From contig NZ_RPFW01000010.1 of assembly GCF_007827045.1 (NCBI RefSeq), positions 230,651-294,650 of the forward strand: a stretch of 64,000 nucleotides of DNA. Reading direction: 5' to 3'. Below are positions 15,510 through 23,671 of the stretch, piece after piece; position 1 is the stretch's first letter; every line of letters begins with the position of its first letter. The position numbers were made by a program, and so were the translations under genes. The notes below the pieces were generated by a model, which ran no database searches, was not told where the DNA came from, and saw only the letters and a program-made list of their open reading frames with translations. The stretch is from Trebonia kvetii. Its GTDB lineage: Bacteria > Actinomycetota > Actinomycetes > Streptosporangiales > Streptosporangiaceae.

Positions 15510-16904
15510 ATGCCCAGTCTTGAAGACGCGATCAATGCCGCGGGCGGTCCGCTCGCGCTGCTGCGCGGCGGCTCAGGCGGGTTCCCGCTGCCGATCAAGT
15601 CCGAGTTCACCAACTGGCGGGACGAGCAGGAGAGCTGGCGGACCACCGCCGCCCTGATGGACCTGTCCCACCACATGAACGACCTGACCGTCCAGGGGCC
15701 TGACACCTACCGGCTGTTCGCCGACCTCGGCGCGAACAGCTTCAAGGGCTTCGGCGCGATGAAGGCCAAGCAGTTCGTCGCGGTCAGCTACGACGGCTAC
15801 ATGATCGGCGACGCCATCCTGTTCTGCCTGGAGGAAAACCATGTCCGGCTGGTCGGGCGGCCGCCGGCGCTGAACTGGGTGCAGTACCACGCGGAAAGCG
15901 GCTCCTACGACGTGACCGTGCGGCTGGACCCGCGGACGGCGAACAACCCCAAGGGCCGTGAGATGTTCCGCCTGCAGTTGCAGGGGCCGTCCGCCGGTGA
16001 GATCTTCGAGAAGATCAACGGCGGGCCGATGCCGGAGATCCCGTTCTTCCACATGGGCAGGTTCAACGTCGGGTCGCACCAGGTGACGGCGCTGAACCAC
16101 CGCATGTCCGGGTTTCCTGGCCTGGAGTTCTTCGGACCGTACGCGGAGTTCGAGAGCGTGCGGGACACGATCCTCGAGGCCGGTGCCGAGTACGGCCTGC
16201 GCCAGATCGGCGCCCGCGCCTACGCGTCGGTGGCGACCGAGTCCGGCTGGGTCGCCAACACCGTGCCCGCGATCTACACCGGGGCGAAGATGAAGGCCTA
16301 CCGTGAGTGGCTGCCGCAGCGGGGCTTCGAGGCGAACCTGGCGCTGGCCGGCAGCTACGTGCCCGAGCGGGTGGAGGACCTGTACGTCACGCCGTGGGAT
16401 CTCGGTTACGGGAAGTCGGTCAAGTTCGACCACGACTTCATCGGCCGCGAGGCCCTTGAGCGCATGGCGCCGCAACCGCACCGGCAGAAGGTGTGGCTGC
16501 TATGGAATCGCGACGACGTCGCGAAGATCTTCGCCAGCCTGTACGAGCAGGGTGACAAGCGGTTCAAGTACATCGAGATGCCCGCCGCGTTCTACGGCGG
16601 CGCGCATGCCGACCGGGTGGACAAGGACGGCCGGCTCATCGGCGTTTCGCCCCTCGCCATTTACTCCTCCAACGTGCGCGGCTGGATCTCCCTGGCCATG
16701 ATCGACGAGGCCGACGTCTCGTACGGCGACGAGGTCGAGCTGACCTGGGGCGAGCCGGACGGCGGTTCAGGCAACCGCTGGTGGAACGGCACACGCAGAC
16801 CACCATCCGCGCGACGGTCGCGAAGCGGCCGTTCCCCGTCGACTGAGGTTGCCGCGTGGCTGGCCGGCCCGCCGTGGCGCGTCAGCGGCGGGCCGGCCGA
16901 GTAA
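15510..16904 (+). CDS. Vanillate/3-O-methylgallate O-demethylase-like (LigM) tetrahydrofolate methyltransferase, 3' frameshift
   Basis: A GcvT-fold protein of the LigM/DmdA group, which transfers the O-methyl group of aromatic substrates such as vanillate to tetrahydrofolate. N-terminal ALLRGGSGGFPLPIKSEFTNW, DLSHHMNDLTVQGPD and GFPGLEFFGPYAE are family-typical. After EPDGGSGN the frame reads into non-homologous Arg/Ser-rich sequence. The expected ending (PLVERHTQTTIRATVAKRPF) is encoded one frame over and stops with TGA at 16842-16844. Losing one C in the AACC run at 16772-16775 explains this. It is either a real frameshift or a sequencing error. Divergent MarR control is likely. The substrate is inferred from the family. 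Confidence 0.82.
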   Translation: MPSLEDAINAAGGPLALLRGGSGGFPLPIKSEFTNWRDEQESWRTTAALMDLSHHMNDLTVQGPDTYRLFADLGANSFKGFGAMKAKQFVAVSYDGYMIGDAILFCLEENHVRLVGRPPALNWVQYHAESGSYDVTVRLDPRTANNPKGREMFRLQLQGPSAGEIFEKINGGPMPEIPFFHMGRFNVGSHQVTALNHRMSGFPGLEFFGPYAEFESVRDTILEAGAEYGLRQIGARAYASVATESGWVANTVPAIYTGAKMKAYREWLPQRGFEANLALAGSYVPERVEDLYVTPWDLGYGKSVKFDHDFIGREALERMAPQPHRQKVWLLWNRDDVAKIFASLYEQGDKRFKYIEMPAAFYGGAHADRVDKDGRLIGVSPLAIYSSNVRGWISLAMIDEADVSYGDEVELTWGEPDGGSGNRWWNGTRRPPSARRSRSGRSPSTEVAAWLAGPPWRVSGGPAE

Positions 16905-16983
16905 GCCGAACCCGTTCTGGGTGAATTCCTAGGGCGGCGAAAACCCTTCGCCAACACCGGACGGTGCGGTCTACGGTGGGCGC

Positions 16984-17631
16984 ATGCGGGTGCTCTCGGT
17001 GAATGTCGGCAGGCCGCGGCCGAATCCGTGGAAGCCGGTCGCTACCACCGGCATTGACAAGCAGCCCGTCAGCGGACCGGTGATGGTGACGGAACCTGGC
17101 CCCAAGGGAACGGGCGCCGTCGGGCTCGCGGGTGACCGGGTGTACGACGTGAAGCACCACGGCGGCACCGACCAGGCTGTCTACGCGTACGCCAGGGAGG
17201 ACCTCGACACGTGGGCGGCCTCGCTCGGCAGTTCGCTGCCGAACGGGATGTTCGGCGAGAACCTCACCACGGCGGGACTTGACGTCAATGGCGCGCTGAT
17301 CGGCGAACGCTGGCGGATCGGCGCCTCCGTTGTCCTTGAGGTCAGCTGTCCCCGGATTCCCTGCGGTACCTTCCAGGGGTGGCTGGCAAGGTCGGACTGG
17401 ATCAAGCGGTTCACGCAGGCCGCCGTGCCAGGGGCATATCTCCGGGTCGTCTCGCCCGGGCTGATCTCCGGCGGAGATCCGGTGGCGATCGAGCACCGGC
17501 CGGCGCACGACGTCACCGTCGCGCTCACCTTCCGTGCGCTGACTACCTCGCCGGCCCTGCTTCCCCGACTCCTCGCGGCCGACGCGATGCCGGCCGGAAT
17601 CAGGGAACTGGCGCTCAAGCGCGTCGGCTAG
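16984..17631 (+). CDS. MOSC domain-containing protein
   Basis: A 215-aa MOSC-fold protein of the YiiM type. It has GDRVYDVKHHGGTDQAVYAYAREDL, MFGENLTTAGLDVNGALIGERW and the conserved Cys in VSCPRIPCGTFQGW. MOSC domains bind sulfur or molybdenum-cofactor ligands; YiiM-type proteins take part in reduction of N-hydroxylated compounds. The ATG lies 6 nt after a TACGGT -10 box, so a leaderless mRNA is likely. The metal-cofactor role is from the family only. Confidence 0.88.
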   Translation: MRVLSVNVGRPRPNPWKPVATTGIDKQPVSGPVMVTEPGPKGTGAVGLAGDRVYDVKHHGGTDQAVYAYAREDLDTWAASLGSSLPNGMFGENLTTAGLDVNGALIGERWRIGASVVLEVSCPRIPCGTFQGWLARSDWIKRFTQAAVPGAYLRVVSPGLISGGDPVAIEHRPAHDVTVALTFRALTTSPALLPRLLAADAMPAGIRELALKRVG

Positions 17632-17790
17632 GCGTTTTCCGACGCGTGCCCGAGATCCGAAAGAACATATACCCGAGTTCGGGGTATTTGATCATCCTCT
17701 TTGGACCGATTTGTCCAACCCAAAGTCAGTATATGTTGTCGGCCGGGCCTGGCCACGGGGCACGCCGAGGTGGCGGGATACCCTTGTTTC

Positions 17791-18213
17791 GTGGCATCAG
17801 AAACCCTTTCCATTGACATCTCAGCCACCCAGGAACGCGTGTGGCAGGTTATCGCTGATGTGGAATCCTGGCCGCAATGGACCAAGTCCATGACGACGGT
17901 GAAGCGGCTTGATAACGGCCCGCTGCGCTTCGGAAGCCGGGCCAGGATCAAGCAGCCCGGCCTGCCGAACCTGGTCTGGCAGGTCACCGACCTCACTGCG
18001 GGCGCCGAGTTCACCTGGGTCGCGCACACCCCTGGCGTTGAAACCGTGGCCAGCCATCGCCTTGAGCAGACGCCGGCCGGGGTGCGGCTCACGCTCACCG
18101 TGACCTGGACCGGCGTCTTCGCCGGCGCGGTGGCCGCGATCGCCGGAAAGAAGACGCGCGGGTATCTCGCACTTGAGACAGCCGGCGCCAAGGGACGCGC
18201 GGAAGCGGTATAA
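17791..18213 (+). CDS. SRPBCC-family (polyketide cyclase-like) protein
   Basis: A 140-aa START/SRPBCC-fold protein with SIDISATQERVWQVIADVESWPQW, GSRARIKQPGLPNLVWQV and LTVTWTGVFAGAVAAIAG, the usual hydrophobic ligand-pocket family. The GTG start follows a TACCCT -10 box by 6 nt (leaderless). Ligand and reaction are unknown. Its whole 3' part is covered antisense by the over-long frame of the convergent NUDIX gene. Confidence 0.8.
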   Translation: MASETLSIDISATQERVWQVIADVESWPQWTKSMTTVKRLDNGPLRFGSRARIKQPGLPNLVWQVTDLTAGAEFTWVAHTPGVETVASHRLEQTPAGVRLTLTVTWTGVFAGAVAAIAGKKTRGYLALETAGAKGRAEAV

Positions 18214-18801
18214 CGCCGGTATTCCGCCGATCGCGCATTTCAGCTTGCCCGCGAAACGGCGCATCTCCGGGTCGTAGGTGCTGGCCGGCCAGTCACACTG
18301 CTCGTCAAACCCGAACCAGCGGGCCCCCTTGAACTCCCTGGGGTCAGGAAATAGCGGCGCATCGCGTTCGGCGCGCAAGACGAACCACAAGTCCACGTCG
18401 AGGTGGCTGCTAGCGTTGTTGGTCGGCGTGACCGTGAGGAAGAACGGATTTCCGCCGCCGAATGCGGGATGGAATTGCGCCGCAATGCCGAGTTCCTCAC
18501 GCGTCTCGCGGACCACGGCCTGGTGCGGGTCCTCTCCCTCTTCGACATGACCGCCGGGCGGCAGCCACAGGCCTGACTTGCGGTGATCTCCGAGGAGCAG
18601 GCAGCCGTTGGCCGTGTCGACGGGGATGAAGTAGACAACAAGATGCTTCGGCGGCGTGGCGGGCGACGCAGTCCTGAAAAGTGGCTTCCCCGAAGCCACC
18701 CAGGCGAGAATGTCGGCCTGGTCGGCCGCTTCACGCTCGTCGCAAGGGTGGACCGCCGCCACGAGTTCCGAGACAAGCGCACGAACGTCGTCCCCAGGCA
18801 C
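17821..18801 (-). CDS. NUDIX hydrolase with anomalous C-terminal read-through
   Basis: NUDIX pyrophosphohydrolase. The complete Nudix box is GGHVEEGEDPHQAVVRETRE followed by ELGI, at about residues 85-108, preceded by GCLLLGDHRKSGLWLPP. Conserved sequence ends near MRRFAGKL (about 18240). The remaining 135 or so residues are antisense to the SRPBCC gene, are Arg/Gly-rich and resemble no domain, so the true protein is probably about 190 aa and a stop was lost. The GTG start at 18801 lies 6 nt after a TAGACT -10 box. The substrate (a nucleoside diphosphate derivative) is unknown. Confidence 0.8.
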   Translation of the reverse strand: MPGDDVRALVSELVAAVHPCDEREAADQADILAWVASGKPLFRTASPATPPKHLVVYFIPVDTANGCLLLGDHRKSGLWLPPGGHVEEGEDPHQAVVRETREELGIAAQFHPAFGGGNPFFLTVTPTNNASSHLDVDLWFVLRAERDAPLFPDPREFKGARWFGFDEQCDWPASTYDPEMRRFAGKLKCAIGGIPALYRFRASLGAGCLKCEIPARLLSGDRGHRAGEDAGPGHGEREPHPGRRLLKAMAGHGFNARGVRDPGELGARSEVGDLPDQVRQAGLLDPGPASEAQRAVIKPLHRRHGLGPLRPGFHISDNLPHAFLGG

Positions 18802-18893
18802 CCCGCGAGTCTAACGCCGGGCAACCCGTCACCGGCATCGGCCGGGAAACGGTAACCTGGCAGGGATTCGGCGCCCGCGGGGCGCTGTGTCAC

Positions 18894-18969
18894 GCCGGTG
18901 TAGCTCAGTTGGCAGAGCATCCGCCTTGTAAGCGGACGGTCAGCGGTTCGAATCCGCTCACCGGCTCCA
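18894..18969 (+). tRNA. tRNA-Thr(UGU), integration target
   Basis: A complete cloverleaf: acceptor GCCGGTG/CACCGGC, D-arm GCTCAGTTGGCAGAGC, anticodon stem TCCGC/GCGGA with loop CTTGTAA (anticodon TGT at 18927-18929), T-arm AGCGG-TTCGAAT-CCGCT, and an encoded CCA. A tyrosine integrase gene begins 77 bp downstream, so its 3' end is the likely attachment core of the island that fills the rest of the window. Confidence 0.96.
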
Positions 18970-19003
18970 GTTCAGAGGCCCTTTCGGGCGATTCGGGCTT
19001 CGC

Positions 19004-19027
19004 ACGGGGAGCCAAACGGGGAGCCAA
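19004..19027 (+). repeat. Tandem 12-bp repeat (ACGGGGAGCCAA x2) between tRNA and integrase
   Basis: Two perfect adjacent copies. Position between the tRNA 3' end and the integrase start suggests arm-type binding sites for the integrase. A single similar motif (GGGAGCCAA) follows the tRNA-Thr remnant near 22900. Confidence 0.6.
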
Positions 19028-19045
19028 AGGGTTACGCTCCTTGTC

Positions 19046-20209
19046 ATGGCTGACTCAACGGCGCGCCGTCGCGGGCACGGCGAGGACGCGATCTACTTCG
19101 ACGCCGCCAAGAACCGGTACGTCGGTGCCGTCTCGCTCGGCTTCGGGCCGGACGGCAAGCGGAACCGGCGCAAGGTCACCGGACGCACCAAGGCCGAAGT
19201 TCGGGACAAGCTCAAGGCGCTGCACGCCGAGCTCGATCGCGGCCTGCGCACGTCCGCTGTCTATACCGTCCGGCAGGCCGTCGACGACTGGCTTCAGGGC
19301 GGCCTGCCCGGACGGTCGGAGCGCACCCATTCGGTGTACCGGGAGGCCCTGCAGCCGCTCATGGGACAGATCGGCAATAGGCCGCTGCGGGAGCTGACGG
19401 CCGGCGACGTGCGCACCGGGCTCGAGGCGCTCAGCGGCCATCTCTCGACCCGGTACCTGCAGATCGCCAAGACCTCGCTCGCCCGGACGATCAGGTACGC
19501 CGAGGCGCACGACCTGGTGGGGCGGAACGTGGCCACGCTCACCGATCCGCCCAAGGGGGCGGCCGGGCGGCCGAGCCGGTCGCTGACCCTGGAGCAGTCA
19601 CTTGCGCTGCTTGACGCTGCCCGTGGGTCGCGGCTCAACGCCTACATTGTGCTGAGCCTCACGGTCGGGATCCGCACCGAGGAGGCCAGGGAACTGCGCT
19701 GGGATCACGTCGACCTGGACGGCGACCCGGGCGCTCTCCGGCCGGTGCCGCCGTCGGTGGCCGTGTGGCGGTCGGTGCGGCAGGGGGGCGACACTAAGAC
19801 GGCCAAGTCTCGTCGGACGCTCGCGCTGCCGCGGACCGCGGTCGAGGCACTCAGGGAGCACCGCAGGCGGCAGGCGGAGGACCGGCTGGCGGCCGGTGCC
19901 GTTTGGCAGGATCAAGGGCTCGTGTTCGTCTCGACTATCGGCACCCCGCTGGATGCGTCCAACGTCCGGCGCGAGTTCCGGAGGATCACGAAGGCCGCTG
20001 GGCTCGGGGTTGGGTGGGCGCCGCGGGACCTGCGGCATACCTTCGTGTCGCTGATGTCGGCGGACGGCGTGCCCATCGAGGAGATCGCGCGGCTGGCCGG
20101 GCACAACAAGACCTCAACGACTGAGCTCGTCTACCGGCACGAGCTGCGGCCTGTTATCACCACGGGCGCCGAGGTCATGGACCGGATCCTGTCACGAGGG
20201 AATCCGTAG
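19046..20209 (+). CDS. Tyrosine-type site-specific integrase
   Basis: A 387-aa phage-type integrase. An N-terminal AP2-like arm-binding region (YFDAAKNRYVGAVSLGFGPDGKR) is followed by a SAM-like core-binding domain (about residues 70-160) and the catalytic domain. The catalytic Arg is in GIRTEEARELRW, Lys is near TKTAKSRRTLALP, the second Arg is in RDLRHTFVSL and the nucleophile Tyr is in TTELVYRHELRPV. It would insert the element at the 3' end of the adjacent tRNA-Thr. The ATG start at 19046 fits the conserved N-terminus. The frame is full length and apparently intact. Confidence 0.93.
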   Translation: MADSTARRRGHGEDAIYFDAAKNRYVGAVSLGFGPDGKRNRRKVTGRTKAEVRDKLKALHAELDRGLRTSAVYTVRQAVDDWLQGGLPGRSERTHSVYREALQPLMGQIGNRPLRELTAGDVRTGLEALSGHLSTRYLQIAKTSLARTIRYAEAHDLVGRNVATLTDPPKGAAGRPSRSLTLEQSLALLDAARGSRLNAYIVLSLTVGIRTEEARELRWDHVDLDGDPGALRPVPPSVAVWRSVRQGGDTKTAKSRRTLALPRTAVEALREHRRRQAEDRLAAGAVWQDQGLVFVSTIGTPLDASNVRREFRRITKAAGLGVGWAPRDLRHTFVSLMSADGVPIEEIARLAGHNKTSTTELVYRHELRPVITTGAEVMDRILSRGNP

Positions 20210-20295
20210 AGCATTGGTGCGGCACGGGAACGCGCGGGTCGTGGCAGGCGAGTGCGTTACTACCACGGTGTGGAATACCAAGGTAGGATCAAAGA

Positions 20296-20541
20296 ATGAA
20301 GGTGGACAAGTTGAGCGTCTCGTTCGATCCCGAGCTGGGTGACGCGATCCGGTCGGCCGCTGCCCAGGCCGGCAAGCCGCTGTCATCCTGGCTGGCGGAG
20401 GCCGCGGCAAGCAAACTGCGCGCGGAAGCCCTCGAAGAGTTCCTCGCGGGCTGGGAGAGCGAGCATGGCGTGCTGACAGCCGAAGAGATCGCCCGGGCCG
20501 AGCGGGAGCTGGGTGTCGCGGTCGGCGACACGGCCGCGTGA
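20296..20541 (+). CDS. Antitoxin of a VapBC-like pair (ribbon-helix-helix type)
   Basis: An 81-aa protein. The N-terminal strand KVDKLSVSFDPELGDAIRSAA and a helix with KPLSSWLAEAAA match short CopG/RHH-type DNA-binding antitoxins. The ATG is 6 nt after a TAGGAT -10 box, giving a leaderless promoter, as expected for an autoregulated TA operon. The stop overlaps the toxin start (GTGA). It would neutralise the adjacent PIN toxin and repress the operon. Confidence 0.8.
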   Translation: MKVDKLSVSFDPELGDAIRSAAAQAGKPLSSWLAEAAASKLRAEALEEFLAGWESEHGVLTAEEIARAERELGVAVGDTAA

Positions 20542-20921
20542 GCGCGCTGGTCCTGGACGCGGGCGCGCTGGTGGCCGTCGACCGCGGGGACCGGGCGATG
20601 GTCGCCCGGGTGCGCGCGGCCCAGCGGCAGGGCATGGACTTGCGCACCAACGCCATGGTGATCGCCCAGGTCTGGCGGGACAGCCACGGTCGCCAGGCTC
20701 ACCTCGCCCAGCTGCTGCGCGCCGTCGATGTCCGCGCGGTCAGCCCTCAGGACGGCCGCCAGGCCGGAGCCCTGCTCGGCAAGACCGGCACGAGTGATCC
20801 GATCGATGCGACCGTTGTGCTGCTGGCCAACCCCGGTGACCGCATCGTGACCAGCGACCCCGCCGACATGACACGGCTCGCATCAGCGGCAGGGAACCGG
20901 CCCGTCATAATCACCTGCTGA
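20538..20921 (+). CDS. PIN-domain toxin (VapC-like)
   Basis: A 127-aa PIN-fold ribonuclease. Acidic residues are visible in LVLDAGALVAVD, TSDPIDATVV and VTSDPADM, plus the VIAQVWRD segment seen in this actinomycete subfamily, where a Gln stands at the position often held by Glu. VapC toxins cleave tRNA or rRNA in the cytoplasm. It is translationally coupled to the antitoxin by a 4-nt overlap. It probably stabilises the integrated element. Confidence 0.82.
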   Translation: MSALVLDAGALVAVDRGDRAMVARVRAAQRQGMDLRTNAMVIAQVWRDSHGRQAHLAQLLRAVDVRAVSPQDGRQAGALLGKTGTSDPIDATVVLLANPGDRIVTSDPADMTRLASAAGNRPVIITC

Positions 20922-21070
20922 CCAACACGCCCCGGCTCGCTATGCGGCAACTGCGGACGTTCACCCCCGGGGACAGCGCTGCATAAAAATACAAGGTCGG
21001 GCTGAGCGGGCCGGGCTGCAACCGGGCGGCCAGCGACCCGAAGCCGCTGGATAACCGCGCGCTGACCCGC

Positions 21071-21323
21071 CGTTATCTTAAGTCCGCTCTGGGGTGTCTC
21101 CCATGTAGCTTGACGCACCCATCGACCTGCGTCGTGGACACGTTCTCTTAAGTCGTGTCTCCGACGTAGCTGATGTGAGGAGCCGTGCGCTGACCAGCGG
21201 CTTTCCTCTTCTCGGCGCGCTTTTGGGTTCTTGTTCCCGCCCATAACCTCGCGTCGGCTACATGTCCACGACGCAGAAACCCTTCACCACAAGGGCTTGT
21301 CGCATCCGGACTTAAGATAACCG
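21071..21323. mobile_element. MITE-like element with nested inverted repeats
   Basis: About 253 bp bounded by inverted repeats that share TTATCTTAAGTCCG (21073-21086 and its complement at 21307-21320). A second, internal pair of 14 bp (CTGCGTCGTGGACA at 21127-21140 and its complement at 21263-21276) is perfect. No coding potential is evident. The sequence could form a large cruciform. No target duplication is obvious at the edges. The rest of the gap from the vapC stop (20921) to 21461 holds nothing else I can support. Confidence 0.65.
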
Positions 21324-21460
21324 CCGATAGGCGCGCATTAGGGCAGGGACCACGGTGAGCACGCGGCCGCGCATAACTGGTTCATCTGCAGGAACTGGGC
21401 GTGCAGGGCCGCAGTTTTCGCGCGTGGTGGCGGCGGGGCTGGACGGGAAGGTCATGCCAG

Positions 21461-21733
21461 ATGATCAGCATTGACCAGGCAGAGCGCATCGCGACCGAGG
21501 TCATCGGCCCGGCCGGTGCCGGCGACGGACAGGGATGGCGCCTGGAGGAATTCGGTGCCGGATGGCTCGTCCGCGAGGACTGGATGAGCGAGGGACCGGT
21601 CAGGGGCGGGTCGTTCTGCGTCGTGGAGCGGGCGACCGGGCGGGTGATGGCCTTCCCCACCAGCATCTCTCCGGACCGGATCATGGCCGAGTACGACCAG
21701 GTGGTCGACCGTGCTTCCCTGCTGTCTGGCTGA
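21461..21733 (+). CDS. Imm35/YrhB-like small protein
   Basis: A 90-aa protein. MISIDQAERIATEVI, GWRLEEFGAGWLVREDW, GSFCVVERATGRVMAFPTS and the C-terminal RIMAEYDQVV follow the pattern of YrhB/Immunity-protein-35 domains. These occur as immunity or chaperone-like proteins near polymorphic toxins in actinomycetes. No toxin partner is visible nearby, so it may be an orphan immunity gene. The ATG at 21461 was preferred because homology begins there; a GGGAAGG site lies upstream. Confidence 0.6.
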   Translation: MISIDQAERIATEVIGPAGAGDGQGWRLEEFGAGWLVREDWMSEGPVRGGSFCVVERATGRVMAFPTSISPDRIMAEYDQVVDRASLLSG

Positions 21734-21787
21734 CCCTGGCCACGCCCTGCCTGCCGGCACGGGCTTTGATCTTGACGGTAGATGGCG

Positions 21788-22540
21788 CTAACCCGAGATC
21801 GCGGCGAACCTGTCTTCGGCATTGTCGAACTGACGCCTGATCTTGTCCTTGACGTCGGGGGTGAGCGGGGTGTCGGGACGGAGGATGAGCTTGCGGAGAA
21901 CCGGTACCAGGGGACGGTACTTGCTGGCCAGCTTGACCAGTTTCGGCCCGGTGGTGTGGAACAGGCCGACGGCGTTGTCGGTGAAATCGGATGCCTTGAT
22001 CACCCGGGCCAAGGGGCTGGCTTGCAGGCTGGCGATGACGTGCTCACGGTACTGCTCGTGCTCGTCGCGGCCGGGCTCGTAGACGGGGTTGGTGACCGCG
22101 GCCACTAGGCCGGCAGTGCTGGCGCCGAACCGGGAAGCCAGCACCGCCAACGCATCCTGGCGGCTGCCACCAGGCTCGATGTCCTCAGCGTGGTCTTCGA
22201 CGGCATCGTGCAGCAGGGCGGCGCACGTGACGTCCGGGTCGGTGAGGCGGTAGTGGCTGAGGATCCGGATCGTAACCCGCAGGACGTGGTTGGCGTATGG
22301 CTCGCGCTGCCGCCGGTCTTGCGCGTGCAGGCGCGACGCCAGTTCCAGTGCGGCTAGGGCGCGGGCACGCTGGGCGGCGGGGAACGCCGAGATCTCCGGG
22401 AGGAGCCGTTCGCGCAGGCCGGCCTCGCCATGGACGGAGGTAATCGCATGCAACGGCATCCTGGCTAGCAGCCGCCTCTCGATCGGGTCCAGCCTGGTGG
22501 TTGCGCCTGACGTCGGCTTTGCCGTGCTGCCCGTGCCCAT
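21788..22540 (-). CDS. HD-domain hydrolase (RelA/SpoT-hydrolase-like)
   Basis: A 250-aa HD-fold phosphohydrolase. PYANHVLRVTIRI supplies the first His. The HD pair is in CAALLHDAVEDHAEDI, and KASDFTDNAVGLFHTTG carries the later metal-ligand Asp. The pattern matches the ppGpp-hydrolase class HD domain, but no synthetase domain is present. The ATG at 22540 has a GAGGAGG ribosome-binding site 6 nt upstream. Substrate unknown; a small alarmone hydrolase is possible. A truncated second copy of the C-terminal part lies at 55216-55458. Confidence 0.82.
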   Translation of the reverse strand: MGTGSTAKPTSGATTRLDPIERRLLARMPLHAITSVHGEAGLRERLLPEISAFPAAQRARALAALELASRLHAQDRRQREPYANHVLRVTIRILSHYRLTDPDVTCAALLHDAVEDHAEDIEPGGSRQDALAVLASRFGASTAGLVAAVTNPVYEPGRDEHEQYREHVIASLQASPLARVIKASDFTDNAVGLFHTTGPKLVKLASKYRPLVPVLRKLILRPDTPLTPDVKDKIRRQFDNAEDRFAAISG

Positions 22541-22807
22541 CAGCGCCTCCTCTGACGCTTCAGCGGGTTGTATGCCACGATTCAACAGCGGCGCACCTGG
22601 GACAGCAATCACACGGTGAGATATCCCGCCAGAAAGGTATCCGGTGCCGTCGCGCACTTTGGAGCCGCCTGTCGCTAGCCCAATTCTTTATTTCAGCAAC
22701 GGAGACCTGCAGACCCTGAGCCGGCTGCAGTCGGCTTGCGGCCGCATCAAGGAACCGTCGTGGAGGCGTCCCGGGATGCGCGGAAACCCGAGTGCACTGC
22801 CTCTCAC

Positions 22808-22854
22808 CTCTCATGGTAAGAGAAGGTCAACTGTTCGATTCGTTAAGGGCTCCA
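22808..22854 (+). repeat. Degraded 3' half of a tRNA-Thr(GGU): old attachment site
   Basis: An anticodon stem-loop TCTC-ATGGTAA-GAGA (anticodon GGT), a variable AGGTC, a T-arm-like TTCGATT and a terminal GGCTCCA read like the 3' half of actinomycete tRNA-Thr(GGU). No D-arm or 5' acceptor strand precedes it, and the T stem has lost a base, so it is not a functional tRNA. The bases after CCA (GTCCAAGAGGC) resemble those after the intact tRNA-Thr at 18970 (GTTCAGAGGC), as expected for related attachment regions. The surrounding 750 bp (22541-23407) hold no gene I can support. Confidence 0.6.
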
Positions 22855-23354
22855 GTCCAAGAGGCTAATTCGAACGCCTCGAAAACCTTGCGAGCCATTC
22901 CGGGAGCCAATAGAATTTCGGCTCTGGCCGAACTTTACACTGGAAGATGTCAGTCTGCCTGCTCCGGGAGATCTCGCGCAGGGATGCGCCTGGCCCCAGT
23001 GCGGCATGTTCTCCTTCACCGCGGACTCCGAGGATGGAGTTCCGGTCCCACCGCTGCGGCGCCCCCCGCATCCCGGTGAGAAGGAGCACGCGCACGGCGT
23101 CTGCTATCCGCTCCGTGATGGAACAAGCCCTAGCATGTTCATTTATGCCCCACGGATAGCGGGATGTTGACGACCTGGGAAAGCTAACCGGAGGGGACCC
23201 TGCTGACAGGTCATGCTTATTCATCCCGGCCGCTCTTCAGAGCTCCGACCGGCAGGGTGACCAGAGCGGCTCGCCGCGCAGCGCCCGCTCGACCGTGGCG
23301 GCTGTCAACGGCCATTGGGAAATCCGGTTGGGTGGTCTTGTTTTCTCCGGGCTG

Positions 23355-23385
23355 GCGGCCACCAGTTTTCCAGGCTGGTGGCCGC
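23355..23385. terminator. Hairpin downstream of the istB remnant
   Basis: A perfect 11-bp stem (GCGGCCACCAG/CTGGTGGCCGC) with a 9-nt loop. It lies just past the istB stop in the minus-strand sense and is probably the native terminator of the IS21-type element. Confidence 0.5.
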
Positions 23386-23407
23386 TTGTTCTGCCGGCGG
23401 GCGGGGG

Positions 23408-23671
23408 TTAGGTCGCCAGCGGGATCACCCCCTTGCCTGTGAGGGCTTCGGCGAGCCGGTGCGAGTCGCCTTTGGTCAGGACGAGGTGGGCGTGGTGGAG
23501 CAGCCGGTCGACGGTGGCGGTGGCGAGGGTTTTCGGCATGATGGTGTCGAATCCTGAGGGGTGGATGTTGCTGGTCACGGCGACGGAGCGGCGCTCGTAG
23601 GCGGCGTCGGTGATGCGGTAGAACGCCTCGGCGGCGTCCTGCCCGGCGGGGAGCATGCCGATGTCGTCGAT
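23408..23671 (-). pseudogene. IS21-family IstB ATPase, C-terminal remnant
   Basis: The frame encodes IDDIGMLPAGQDAAEAFYR, VTSNIHPSGFD and ATATVDRLLHHAH, the C-terminal part of IS21 IstB transposition helper ATPases, starting in the Walker B/DDIG region. Everything N-terminal, and the istA transposase, are missing. The cut coincides with the 32-bp palindrome at 23666-23697, so the gene was interrupted by insertion of the RIT-like element to its right. Confidence 0.85.

Noticed and set aside
19004..19027. CRISPR-like repeats, also considered for the YTATGCSG arrays at 23.7 and 55.1 kb and the 24-bp repeat at 63.9 kb
   Set aside because: Repeats are too short or adjacent without spacers, and no cas genes are present anywhere in the window.
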